64,000 bases of DNA from Planktothrix serta PCC 8927 (lineage in GTDB: Bacteria; Cyanobacteriota; Cyanobacteriia; Cyanobacteriales; Microcoleaceae): positions 85,459 through 149,458 of the forward strand of contig NZ_LR734832.1 of the NCBI RefSeq assembly GCF_900010725.2, written 5' to 3'. The notes under the pieces are model-generated. The model ran no database searches. It saw only the letters and a list, made by a program, of their open reading frames with translations, and was not told where the DNA came from. Shown piece by piece: positions 7,590 to 16,553 of the stretch. Within the stretch, counting starts at the first letter, position 1. Each line of letters begins with the position of its first letter. The translations under genes were made by a program, and so were the position numbers.

Positions 7590-7938
7590 CCCTTTTAAAC
7601 CGTTTGCCCAAGGATCACAAATTCATGTTAGGCGATCGCATTATATCAGAAACCGGGTTTTTCAGTTAACTTAATACTAACAATCAAAATCTTTGTTAAA
7701 AACCCGGTTTCTTGACTTCACATTTGTTTTGCTAGGTTCTACCTAGCAATGCTGTCTTGCAGGCTCCGCCTGCTATGGTCAGAGGCAGAGCCTCACCTTG
7801 AAATTCCCTGGTAGAACCAGGGAACTAGGGATTACAATCTTTGTTAAAAACTCTGACAATAAGGGATGGATATCGTCAAGAAATGTTATTTTTTACTACA
7901 ACTAGAAAAGTATAATTGTACTGAGAGATATTAAAATA
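7590..7938. repeat. Intergenic repeats: AAACCGGGTT palindrome and loop-rich repeat
   Basis: There is no gene here. At 7,648-7,711 AGAAACCGGGTTTTT and AAAAACCCGGTTTCT face each other across about 35 bases; this is one of five copies in the window. At 7,731-7,830 four small palindromes follow in a row (TAGGTTCTACCTA, GCAGGCTCCGCCTGC, GAGGCAGAGCCTC, TTCCCTGGTAGAACCAGGGA), a composite repeat typical of filamentous cyanobacteria. The last ~100 bases before xisH are AT-rich and could hold its promoter. Confidence 0.7.
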
Positions 7939-8355
7939 ATGCCTGCCAAAGATATCTATCATGATGATGTTAAAATAGCCTTAGAAAAGGATGGCTGGAC
8001 AATTACCAAAGATCCCTTAGTCCTGCAATGGGGATCAAAAGATTTGTTTGTGGACTTAGGAGCAGAAAAATTACTAGCCGCCCAAAGACAGAATGAAAAA
8101 ATTGCGGTTGAGATTAAAAGTTTTGCGGGGAGTTCCCAAGTTAACGATTTAGAAAAAGCTGTAGGACAGTATATTGTTTATCGAAATATTTTAGAAGAAA
8201 TCGAAACCGATAGGATTTTATATTTGGCAATTCCTAAAAAAGCATTCCAAGATATTTTTTCTGAACCCCTTGGGCGTTTAGTCGTCAGAAAAAATCAACT
8301 CAATTTACTGGTTTTTCATCCTCAAACTCAGGAGGTCATGCAATGGATACCTTAA
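7939..8355 (+). CDS. xisH: XisH family protein (nuclease-fold, fdxN-element excision factor homologue)
   Basis: 138 residues starting MPAKDIYHDDVKIALEKDGWTIT, matching the XisH family by pattern: a conserved start, DLGAEKLLAAQR and VEIKSFAGSSQVNDLEKAVGQY. The Asp/Glu-x-Lys arrangement (VDLGAE and VEIKSF) is that of a restriction-endonuclease-like core. In heterocystous Anabaena, XisH and XisI are needed with XisF for fdxN element excision. Here no recombinase or fdxN element is nearby, and xisHI pairs are widespread in cyanobacteria without such elements, so a different (possibly defence or toxin-like) role is likely. It overlaps xisI by 13 bases. Confidence 0.92.
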   Translation: MPAKDIYHDDVKIALEKDGWTITKDPLVLQWGSKDLFVDLGAEKLLAAQRQNEKIAVEIKSFAGSSQVNDLEKAVGQYIVYRNILEEIETDRILYLAIPKKAFQDIFSEPLGRLVVRKNQLNLLVFHPQTQEVMQWIP

Positions 8356-8678
8356 CCCAATACCAAACCATTATTTATAAAATTTTAAGCGAATATGCTC
8401 AAATTCCCTATTTCTATGGAGAGTTAGAAAGGAGATTTATTATTAGTGAAGATAAAAATAGTTATTTATTAATGACGTTAGGATGGCAAGGAGATCAACG
8501 AGTACATGGCTGTTTAGTTCATGTAGAGATAAAAAATGATAAAGTTTGGATTCAACGGGATGGAACAGAAGACGGTATTGCTGAAGAATTAGTTAGGGCT
8601 GGAATTCCTAAACAAGATATTGTTTTAGGCTTTCACCCCCTAGAAATTCGTCCCTATACTGAATATGCAGTTAACTAA
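8343..8678 (+). CDS. xisI: XisI family protein
   Basis: 111 residues with the XisI family pattern: LTQYQTIIYKILSEYAQIPY, DRRxxY-like region (EDKNSYLLMTLGWQGDQRVHGCLVHVEIKNDKVWIQRDGTEDGIAEELVRAGIPKQDIVLGFH) and a closing RPYTEYAVN. XisI is the obligate partner of XisH. The 13-base overlap with xisH points to coupled translation. Two copies of the AAACCGGGTT palindrome follow directly after the stop. The molecular function of XisI is not established. Confidence 0.92.
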   Translation: MDTLTQYQTIIYKILSEYAQIPYFYGELERRFIISEDKNSYLLMTLGWQGDQRVHGCLVHVEIKNDKVWIQRDGTEDGIAEELVRAGIPKQDIVLGFHPLEIRPYTEYAVN

Positions 8679-8878
8679 TCCAGAAACCCGGTTTTTGAGT
8701 TAACTTAATACTCAGCATCAAAATCTGGATTAAAAACCCGGTTTCTCAACTTCGCAGTCAACTCTCAGAAACCGGGTTTTTGAGTTAACTGAATACTAAC
8801 AATCAAAATTTGGATTAAAAACCCGGTTTCTTGATTACTCTATATTAAGAACTGTTAAGCAATTGAGGATCAGCACGG
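8679..8878. repeat. Two tandem copies of the AAACCGGGTT palindrome family
   Basis: Copies at 8,681-8,747 and 8,766-8,832 each contain an AGAAACC(C)GGGTTTTT-type left arm, a middle with GAGTTAACTxAATACT, and a right arm TTAAAAACCCGGTTTCT. The right arm is nearly the complement of the left. The two copies share about the same middle sequence, so this is a local duplication of the dispersed repeat also found at 7,648. Confidence 0.75.
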
Positions 8879-10411
8879 GTGAACACGGGACGACGGGTGA
8901 TTGTGATAGGGGCGGGAATTGGGGGATTAACAGCCGGGGCGTTATTAGCTTATCGGGGATATTCTGTTTTAATCTTAGACCAAGCCATCGTACCCGGAGG
9001 GTGTGCTTCCACCTTTCAACGTCGGGGGTTTACCTTTGATGTCGGTGCGACCCAGGTAGCGGGTTTGGAACCGGGTGGCATTCATCACCGGATTTTCACG
9101 GAGTTAGGGATAGAATTACCCGCAGCAACTCCCTGTGACCCAGCTTGTGCGGTGTTTTTACCCGGAGAAAGCGAACCCATTCAGGTGTGGCGAGATCCGC
9201 AAAAATGGCAACAGGAGCGACAACGACAATTTCCGGGGAGTGAACCCTTTTGGCAGTTAATGGGGACGTTATTTCAAGCCAGTTGGCGGTTTCAAAGCCG
9301 TGACCCCATCTTACCTCCTCGGAATTTATGGGATCTGTGGCAATTGATACAAGCTGTTCGTCCCGATACTTTAATTACATTGCCTTTTACCTTGATGACG
9401 GTGGCTGATGCTTTACGGTTGTACAATTTACAGGATAATCTGCGCCTGAAAACCTTTTTAGATTTACAACTCAAGTTATATTCTCAAGTGGATACGGAAG
9501 AAACGGCTTTGTTGTACGCAGCAACGGCGTTAGGCGTGTCTCAGGAACCTCAAGGGTTATCCCATCTGCAAGGAAGTATGCAGGTGTTAAGCGATCGCTT
9601 AGTAGAAGCGTTAGAACGAGATGGGGGTAAACTATTAATGCGGCATACCGTTGAAGCTATTGAAACAGAAAAGGGTCAAGCCGTAGCCGTTAGAATTAGA
9701 AATCAAAAAACTGGGGAAGTGTGGCGAGAAAAGGGGGATCATATTGTTGCGAATGTCCCTATACAAAACTTAATTCAATTATTAGATGAAAATAGCAAAA
9801 ATTCCCGTCCCTTTTTATCAATTTCTTTGCCTGTTTATCAACAGCGAATTGAACAATTATCAGCCCCATCAGGAGCATTTGTGATCTATTTAGGGGTGCA
9901 AAAACAAGCGATTCCTCCGGGATGTCCACCCCATTTACAATTCCTTTATGATGATCAAGGGCCAATTGGAGAAAATAATTCTTTATTTGTGTCGGTGAGT
10001 CGTCCTGGAGATGGACGAGCACCTGAAGGACAAGCCACAATTATTGCTTCTAGTTTTACTGAAACTCAACAATGGTGGCAGTGTTCAGATTATCAAGGTT
10101 TAAAACAACAGTATACAGACACAGCCATCGCCCGTTTAAGGTCTTATTTTGAGTTATCGCCAGAAACCATTGTTTATCAAGAAGCAGCCACACCCCGCAC
10201 CTTTGAACGCTATACCGCCCGTGATCAAGGGGTTGTTGGGGGGGTCGGTCAACGAATCTCGACTTTTGGGCCTTTTGGGTTAGCTAATCGTACCCCAATT
10301 AAACATCTGTGGTTAGTGGGAGATTCGACCCATCCCGGTGAAGGAACCGCAGGAGTTTCTTATTCCGCCTTAACAGTTGTTCATCAAATTGAAGCCTTGA
10401 ATTCTTACTAA
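8879..10411 (+). CDS. crtD: CrtD-like carotenoid C-3',4' desaturase (FAD-dependent)
   Basis: 510 residues, GTG start. The N-terminal dinucleotide-binding motif (VIVIGAGIGGLTAGALLAYRGY) is followed by PGGCASTFQRRGFTFDVGATQVAGLEPGGIHHR, the pattern of the phytoene-desaturase/CrtD family. The C-terminus has the second FAD-contact motif (LWLVGDSTHPGEGTAGVSYSA). In cyanobacteria CrtD introduces the 3',4' double bond of myxol glycosides (myxoxanthophyll). It differs in motif context from the CrtH isomerase, which is the main alternative. The gene stands alone between repeats and the exopolysaccharide locus. The family is certain, the CrtD assignment likely. Confidence 0.75.
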   Translation: MNTGRRVIVIGAGIGGLTAGALLAYRGYSVLILDQAIVPGGCASTFQRRGFTFDVGATQVAGLEPGGIHHRIFTELGIELPAATPCDPACAVFLPGESEPIQVWRDPQKWQQERQRQFPGSEPFWQLMGTLFQASWRFQSRDPILPPRNLWDLWQLIQAVRPDTLITLPFTLMTVADALRLYNLQDNLRLKTFLDLQLKLYSQVDTEETALLYAATALGVSQEPQGLSHLQGSMQVLSDRLVEALERDGGKLLMRHTVEAIETEKGQAVAVRIRNQKTGEVWREKGDHIVANVPIQNLIQLLDENSKNSRPFLSISLPVYQQRIEQLSAPSGAFVIYLGVQKQAIPPGCPPHLQFLYDDQGPIGENNSLFVSVSRPGDGRAPEGQATIIASSFTETQQWWQCSDYQGLKQQYTDTAIARLRSYFELSPETIVYQEAATPRTFERYTARDQGVVGGVGQRISTFGPFGLANRTPIKHLWLVGDSTHPGEGTAGVSYSALTVVHQIEALNSY

Positions 10412-10631
10412 GAAGATTCTTGTTCTTTACAACCTTTAATGGATCTTGAATAACTTCAGATTAGGGTATAGCCAAAAATTCTTAAATAGCGTACAATAAA
10501 GATCGTGAAATAGTCATCTACCAGAAGTCAGATATTGGGTTGATATCAGCAGAGTACGTCTCCAGCCATCAGGATGGCATACTTACCTAAAACCATTGAG
10601 CAAATACCCAGATCGAGGGATTGATTTCAGA

Positions 10632-11780
10632 ATGGAAAAACACAATAAAGTAATTATGATTGGCCCTTCTTTGTCAGAACAAGGAGGCATGGGGACTGTA
10701 GAAACGCTGATTATGAACGCAGGATACACTGGGTTCACCATCAAGCATATCGCTACTTGGAATGGGAAATCAAGTTCTTTCGCTAAACTCAATCAGGTAA
10801 AAGTTTTTACTATAGCTTTTTTGACTTTGTTGGGATATTTCTCTCAAAATGAAGTTGATCTTGTTCATTTACATATCTCAGAACGGGGGAGTATTGTTCG
10901 TAAAGGAATCATCGCTTTAACCTGTCTTGTCGCCAGGAAACCTTTTATTTTCCATGCTCATGGCTGTGAATTTCATGAATTTTATGAAGCACTTCCTCAA
11001 CTAATTCAGAAACTGATTACTGCGCTATTTCGACGTTCTGCTTGTTTGATTGCGTTATCTGAAAGTTGGAGAAACTATTATCTTGAGACTTGTCACCTTT
11101 CGCCAGAAAAAGTGATTGTTCTGAATAACCCTGTAATCCTAGCTGATGAATGGCAAAAAGATCCTCATCCTGAAAAACTCAAATTCGTTTTTTTAGGGAA
11201 AATTAACAAACGTAAAGGAATTTATGATTTACTGAGAGCCTTTGCTAACCTGAAACCGGATTATCGGAATAAAGTTGAATTAGTGTTAGCTGGAAGCGGA
11301 GAGGTTGAAGAAGCTCAAAATTTAGTAACCCAATTAGGGATTCAAGAGCAAATTAGTTTTCCCGGCTGGCTTGATCAACAGCAACGAGATAAATTACTAG
11401 GCGAAAGTGATGTGATGTTGCTCCCCTCTTATAATGAAGGACTCCCTATGGCAATTTTAGAAGCCATGAGTTGGGGACTTCCAGTAATTACAACGCCCGT
11501 GGGAGGAATTCCTGAAGTGATTGAACAGGGAAAAACCGGATTATTGATTAATCCAGGTGATATTGAACAGTTAACAGAAGCAATGCAATCTTTAATTGAA
11601 AATCCATCTTTAAGATTATCTTTAGGTTTGGCTGCACGCAAAAAAGTTGAACCTCTATCGATTGAGTATTACAGCCAGGATTTATTCAATATCTATCATG
11701 AGATTATTCAACAAAACAGAACTGAACAAAGGGATACAGAAAACCTAAAATCAAATTCCTTGCAAAAACAAACGATGTAG
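10632..11780 (+). CDS. GT4 family glycosyltransferase
   Basis: The ATG at 10,632 (MEKHNKVIMIGPS) fits the usual N-terminal Rossmann strand better than a TTG 36 bases upstream. The 382-residue product has the GT-B layout: GPSLSEQGGMGTVETLI near the start, FIFHAHGCEFHEF, FVFLGKINKRKGIYDLLRAF at the domain boundary, and the nucleotide-sugar motif SYNEGLPMAILEAMSWGLPVI with the ExxxxxxxE pair. It probably transfers a hexose to a lipid-linked repeat unit. It opens a co-directional exopolysaccharide cluster; the next gene is the chain-length/kinase protein 204 bases on. Confidence 0.88.
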   Translation: MEKHNKVIMIGPSLSEQGGMGTVETLIMNAGYTGFTIKHIATWNGKSSSFAKLNQVKVFTIAFLTLLGYFSQNEVDLVHLHISERGSIVRKGIIALTCLVARKPFIFHAHGCEFHEFYEALPQLIQKLITALFRRSACLIALSESWRNYYLETCHLSPEKVIVLNNPVILADEWQKDPHPEKLKFVFLGKINKRKGIYDLLRAFANLKPDYRNKVELVLAGSGEVEEAQNLVTQLGIQEQISFPGWLDQQQRDKLLGESDVMLLPSYNEGLPMAILEAMSWGLPVITTPVGGIPEVIEQGKTGLLINPGDIEQLTEAMQSLIENPSLRLSLGLAARKKVEPLSIEYYSQDLFNIYHEIIQQNRTEQRDTENLKSNSLQKQTM

Positions 11781-11984
11781 GAGAAGTTCTATTAAGATCA
11801 GAGTAATGCTCGAAATGTCATGATGCTCAAGTTCGGCTTATACAATTGTCTTAACTGTAAGGCAACTGGGCATCCCATCTCCTGAAAAGTCTATTCTATT
11901 CAGGAATGCTTAAGGTGTCAAAGCCTTAAGCTTAGAGATGTAGCCGAGTGTGCATACACAAAATGGATAAGCTATTAAGCACCT

Positions 11985-14207
11985 ATGGAACCTCAAGATT
12001 ATCCAGAAGATATTGACTTTATAAAATACTGGCTGATTCTAAAGCGTCATTGGTTGCCAGCAGCCGGGGTTGCCTGTATTGCAATCATGTTTTCCCTTTA
12101 TTCAGCAATCAACAGTGAAAAAACCTATGGTGCTTTTGGGAAATTGCGGTTAAAAAAACTCAGCACCACGTCGGCATTGGTCACGGATGCCGGGGAGAAA
12201 ATTAGTACCCTTGATAGTTTAGATGCCAAAAATACTCCCATTGATACGGAAGCTGAAGTGATTCGTTCGGCTCCAATTATTGAGAGAGTCATTAAGGAAT
12301 TAAACTTAAAAGACAAAGACGGTGAAACGATTGGCTATGAAGATCTTCTCAAAAGTTTGGGGGTTTCCTTGATTCGAGGAACGGATATTTTAGGGATTTC
12401 CTATGAAAGTCCAGACCCAAAAGAAGCTGAAGCTGTTGTTAATAAAGTCATGGAGCTTTACATTGAAAATAATATTTTAGTGAATCGTTCTGAAGCTGCT
12501 GCCGCCCGCAAATTTATTAGTTCGCAGCTACCCAAACAAGAACAAGAACTGCAAGCAGCCGAAGCAGAATTAAGAGACTTTAAAGAAAAATACAATATTG
12601 TTAATTTAGAAGAAGAAATTCTATCCGTCGTCGGTACCATTGAAGCCTTAGATAATAAAATCGAAGAAATTCAGGCAGCGTTGGAAAAGGTCAATGGTCA
12701 AGTTTTGGAAATGCGCCAAAAAATGAACACCACCTCGGAGGAAGCGCTCGCTCGTAGCAGCTTAATGGCCTCATCCGGGGTACAACAGGTTTTAGCGAAA
12801 CTGGAGACAATTGAAGATCAATTAGCGGTTCTGAGAACTCGTTTCCTCGATACTAGCCCTGAAATCATGGCTTTAGAAAATGAAAAAGCTGCCCTGAAAG
12901 TAATTTTAGACGAACGGGTGAGAAAAACCATAGGGACTCAGGAATTACCCCCCGGAGGGTTACAGAATGGTTCTTTAGAACAAACATTGGTTCAACAATT
13001 AATCACTTATGAGACGGAACAAGAGGGCTTAATTAGTCAGTTAAAGTCTTTAGAAGCAGCTCGCAAAAAACAAACCGAACGAGCTTTACTTTTACCTCAG
13101 TTAGAACAAACTCAACGGAAACTTACCCGACAGGTTACCTCCTCTCAAACGACGTATGAAATCCTGTCTACTCGATTACAACAAGTCAGAATTGCTGAAA
13201 ATCAAAATGTAGGAAATGCTCAAATTATCAGTCAGGCAGTTATAGGTAAAGACCCAGTTTCTGGAAGTAAGAAGACAGTTGTGATTGGGGGTGTTGTTGT
13301 TGGTGTAATGCTCTATGTGATTATCTCATTTCTCCTAGAATTGATGGATCCATCGATTAAGACGATCAAGGAAATTAGAACATTATTTAGTCGATATACC
13401 CTATTAGCCATCATTCCTGCGGCTAAGAAAAAAATGCGCTGGTCGGGGATGAAGTTTGAACGGATTACCTCCTATCTTCCGGTGAAAGATGAACCCCATT
13501 CCCTGATTAGTGAATCCTACCGGATGTTGCAAGCTAACTTGAATTTTATTAGTCCCGATCAGGAATTAAAAGTAATTGTTGTTACCAGCATTGGGGCGAA
13601 GGAAGGAAAATCTAAGGTATCGGCGAATTTGGCTTTGGCGATCTCTCAATTGGGCAAACGGGTGTTAGTGATTGATGCGGATTTACGTCAGCCTCGACAG
13701 CATCATATTTGGGACTTAACCCATGAGTTAAACCCCAAGGGATTAAGTGATGTGATTGTCAATCAAGCGGAATGGGAGTGGGCTGTGCGGACTGTGATGC
13801 CCAATTTGGACGTTTTACCCTCCGGGGCCATCCCCCCCAACTCCCTGGCCCTTGTAGGTTCCAAACGGATGAATTTTTTAATGGAGGAGTTTCGGAAACA
13901 CTATGATTTTGTGATTTGTGATACCCCTTCCCTCCTGTTGGTGGCGGATGCGTTAACCTTAAGTAAATTCACTGATGGCATTTTATTAGTGATTCGACCG
14001 GGTACTATTGATACGGTTAGTGCCACCGCCGCCAGGGAACAGTTAGTCAAATCCAGTCAAACTGTTTTGGGTATTGTTGTAAATGATCTCGAAAGTAATA
14101 ATGAACCCGATAGTTATTTCCATCATGCCAAGGTATACTCTAATCACGATAAAAGCAGTCAAAAACGTCTAGCTTTAAAGAATAAAAGATTCAAAGCCAT
14201 GAAGTAA
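11985..14207 (+). CDS. Wzc-like polysaccharide copolymerase with BY-kinase domain
   Basis: 740 residues. An N-terminal Wzz domain begins with PEDIDFIKYWLILKRHWL and a first membrane helix (GVACIAIMFSLYSA). A long coiled-coil region (about 170-420) leads to a second helix at about 430-453 (VVIGGVVVGVMLYVIISFLLEL). The cytoplasmic tyrosine-kinase domain has Walker A at about 531 (SIGAKEGKSKVSANLA), Walker A' at 559 (VLVIDADLRQP) and Walker B at 641 (DFVICDTPS). The residue after GKS is Lys rather than the usual Thr. The C-terminus has few Tyr, so autophosphorylation sites are scarce. It controls chain length and export of the exopolysaccharide. Confidence 0.9.
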   Translation: MEPQDYPEDIDFIKYWLILKRHWLPAAGVACIAIMFSLYSAINSEKTYGAFGKLRLKKLSTTSALVTDAGEKISTLDSLDAKNTPIDTEAEVIRSAPIIERVIKELNLKDKDGETIGYEDLLKSLGVSLIRGTDILGISYESPDPKEAEAVVNKVMELYIENNILVNRSEAAAARKFISSQLPKQEQELQAAEAELRDFKEKYNIVNLEEEILSVVGTIEALDNKIEEIQAALEKVNGQVLEMRQKMNTTSEEALARSSLMASSGVQQVLAKLETIEDQLAVLRTRFLDTSPEIMALENEKAALKVILDERVRKTIGTQELPPGGLQNGSLEQTLVQQLITYETEQEGLISQLKSLEAARKKQTERALLLPQLEQTQRKLTRQVTSSQTTYEILSTRLQQVRIAENQNVGNAQIISQAVIGKDPVSGSKKTVVIGGVVVGVMLYVIISFLLELMDPSIKTIKEIRTLFSRYTLLAIIPAAKKKMRWSGMKFERITSYLPVKDEPHSLISESYRMLQANLNFISPDQELKVIVVTSIGAKEGKSKVSANLALAISQLGKRVLVIDADLRQPRQHHIWDLTHELNPKGLSDVIVNQAEWEWAVRTVMPNLDVLPSGAIPPNSLALVGSKRMNFLMEEFRKHYDFVICDTPSLLLVADALTLSKFTDGILLVIRPGTIDTVSATAAREQLVKSSQTVLGIVVNDLESNNEPDSYFHHAKVYSNHDKSSQKRLALKNKRFKAMK

Positions 14208-14214
14208 AAACTCA

Positions 14215-15540
14215 ATGCTAAATAAAATTACTAAGGCGATTCAAAAGAAGATTAAACCCGAACAGTTTAAAATTCTCACCAATATTGGTTGGCTATTGAG
14301 CGAAAGAGTATTCCGCATGATCATGGGGTTTTTCCTCCTGGCTTGGACGGCTCGTTATTTGGGAGCTAATCAGTTTGGGGAATTAAATTATGCGATCGCG
14401 TTTGGGGCAATCTTTCTTCCTTTGTTTCAACTGGCTTCCGATCAAATTATTTTTAGGGATCTCGTCAGAACTCCTAACTTAAAAGAAAGCATTTTGGGCA
14501 CGGGGTTTCTGATTAAATTATTGATTGGAATTATCGTTTTTATTTTAGCATCGGGATCAATTATTTTCTTACAGCCTAATGATCCCTTAACGATTAATTT
14601 GGTTATTATTGTCTCGATTCCCTCCTTATTTGGAGGAGTCTCAATTATTGAAGCATGGTTTCAATCCCAGGTAGAATTAAAGTATACCATCTGGTCAAAA
14701 AATATTGTTTTTGTCTTGGTTACCTTAATTAGAATTTTCTTATTACAAAATCAAGCCCATCTCATGGCTTTTGCCTGGCTCATAGTCATTGAAAATGCGG
14801 CTAACGCCATCGGATTTGTTTTGATTTATCGGCTCACCGGAAAAAATATTTTAGCTTGGCGAGGCAATTGGAAGCGGGCAAAAAAGTTAATGAAAATCAG
14901 TTGGCCATTGATTTTATCGAGTTTAGCGATTACCATTTATTTACGCATTGATCAAGTGATGTTAGGGCAATTAACAAATTCGGAACAGGTGGGGCTTTAT
15001 TCTGCTGCTGTGCGCCTTTCTGAAATCTGGCCCTTCGCTTCCACCGCCATTGTTAAATCCATTGCCCCTTCAATTATTGCAGCTAAAAATGAGAATGAAG
15101 AACTCTATTATAAAAAATTACAACGGTTGGCAACCTCTCAAGCCCTATTGGTTTACTGTATTGCTATCCCGATGACATTTTTATCCACCCCGTTTGTCGT
15201 TTTTGTATTTGGTAAAGAATATGCGGCCGCTGGTGGGGTGCTGGCAATTCATATTTGGTCTTCAATGTTTCTATTTTTAGGCTATGTTAAAGAAATTTGG
15301 ATTACCACCGAAGAATTAACCGTATTTGCCTTCTTCTTTAGTGTCGTGGGGGCTGTGAGCAATGTGATTTTAAACTTTTTATTGATTCCCAAATACCAAG
15401 CCATAGGGGCTGCGATCGCCACGGTAGTTTCCTATGGATGCGCGGATTATCTCGCTTGCTTTATCTATAAACCCGCGCGGAAGTTTGGTTGGATTATGAC
15501 CCAGGCTATGACCCTAAATTTAATCAAATATCGTCCTTAA
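14215..15540 (+). CDS. Wzx-type oligosaccharide flippase
   Basis: 441 residues, almost entirely membrane helices (about 12-14), with the N-terminal pattern NIGWLLSERVFRMIMGFFLLAWTARYLGANQFGELNYA typical of polysaccharide biosynthesis (MATE-like) exporters. It starts only seven bases after the Wzc-like gene, so the two are one transcription unit. Wzx proteins flip undecaprenyl-linked repeat units across the inner membrane. Its neighbours (Wzc, glycosyltransferases, polymerase/ligase) support a Wzx/Wzy-dependent export system. Confidence 0.9.
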   Translation: MLNKITKAIQKKIKPEQFKILTNIGWLLSERVFRMIMGFFLLAWTARYLGANQFGELNYAIAFGAIFLPLFQLASDQIIFRDLVRTPNLKESILGTGFLIKLLIGIIVFILASGSIIFLQPNDPLTINLVIIVSIPSLFGGVSIIEAWFQSQVELKYTIWSKNIVFVLVTLIRIFLLQNQAHLMAFAWLIVIENAANAIGFVLIYRLTGKNILAWRGNWKRAKKLMKISWPLILSSLAITIYLRIDQVMLGQLTNSEQVGLYSAAVRLSEIWPFASTAIVKSIAPSIIAAKNENEELYYKKLQRLATSQALLVYCIAIPMTFLSTPFVVFVFGKEYAAAGGVLAIHIWSSMFLFLGYVKEIWITTEELTVFAFFFSVVGAVSNVILNFLLIPKYQAIGAAIATVVSYGCADYLACFIYKPARKFGWIMTQAMTLNLIKYRP

Positions 15541-15644
15541 TCACTCTTGCCATTGAGCCTAAAAAAGATTAAATTAGGTGGTATAATAAGAACACCATCA
15601 GGAATGAAAGACTATACTAACTTATAACTCTTGAGGAAAGTTTT

Positions 15645-16553
15645 GTGTCCCATACCCCTCCTTTGGTCAGTATTCTGATTAATAACTATAACTATGGTCG
15701 TTTTCTAACTGAAGCCATTGATAGTGCCTTAAATCAGACCTACTCTAATCTGGAAGTCATTGTGGTTGATGATGGTTCAACGGATGATTCTCGGTCTATT
15801 ATTGCCAATTATCAGCAAAAAATTATTCCGATTTTAAAAGAAAATGGCGGCCAAGCAACCGCTTTTAATGTGGGGTTTGCAGCCAGTCAAGGAGAGATTA
15901 TTTGTTTTTTGGATTCTGATGATTTATTTGAACCGCAAAAAATCGCAGAAATTGTACAAATATTTGAACAAAATCCTGAAGTGGGTTGGTGTTTTCATCC
16001 CTTAACTTATGTCGGAGAGCCAATAAATACTGAAGTCTTAGAAACGATTACCGGCACGGAGGGAATCTACGATTTACGTGATTCGATACAACGGGGAAAA
16101 CTCAAAGGAAAACTTTCTTTTGGAACCGCTACCTCTGCCATGAGTATGAAACGATCACTCCTAGAAAAAATTCTGCCGATGCCCGAAGTGATCAAAATTA
16201 CCAGTGATGATTATATTAAATATTTAGCATTAGGATTAACCCCAGGATTTGTCCTGTTAAAAAAATTAGCCCTTCAGAGAATTCATGGTAATAACGCCTA
16301 CACTTTTAAACTCGATAAAACTGATTTAAGAATTAAAATTCTTTGTCTGACTGCTTACTGGATGAAAAAGGAGTTTCCCCAATTTGAAAAATTCTCCAAT
16401 AATATGTTAGCTTTAGCTATGGGTTTAGATTGGCGCTACGGTAGCAGAACTGAAGAAAATAGTCAACTCATGCAGGATTATATCGCATCAACCCCGATGG
16501 TTTCCCTCGTAGAAATCTATCTCAGAGCCACCTATTACCGAATCAAACCATGA
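15645..16553 (+). CDS. GT2 family glycosyltransferase
   Basis: 302 residues from a GTG start with GAGG about ten bases upstream. The GT-A signature is complete: VSILINNYNYGRFLTEAIDSALNQTYSNLEVIVVDDGSTDDS, then the metal-binding DSDD near residue 90 (IICFLDSDDLF). The acceptor domain has SDDYIKYLAL. The stop overlaps the following gene by four bases (ATGA), coupling it to the O-antigen ligase-like protein. Donor and acceptor sugar are not predictable. Confidence 0.9.
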   Translation: MSHTPPLVSILINNYNYGRFLTEAIDSALNQTYSNLEVIVVDDGSTDDSRSIIANYQQKIIPILKENGGQATAFNVGFAASQGEIICFLDSDDLFEPQKIAEIVQIFEQNPEVGWCFHPLTYVGEPINTEVLETITGTEGIYDLRDSIQRGKLKGKLSFGTATSAMSMKRSLLEKILPMPEVIKITSDDYIKYLALGLTPGFVLLKKLALQRIHGNNAYTFKLDKTDLRIKILCLTAYWMKKEFPQFEKFSNNMLALAMGLDWRYGSRTEENSQLMQDYIASTPMVSLVEIYLRATYYRIKP

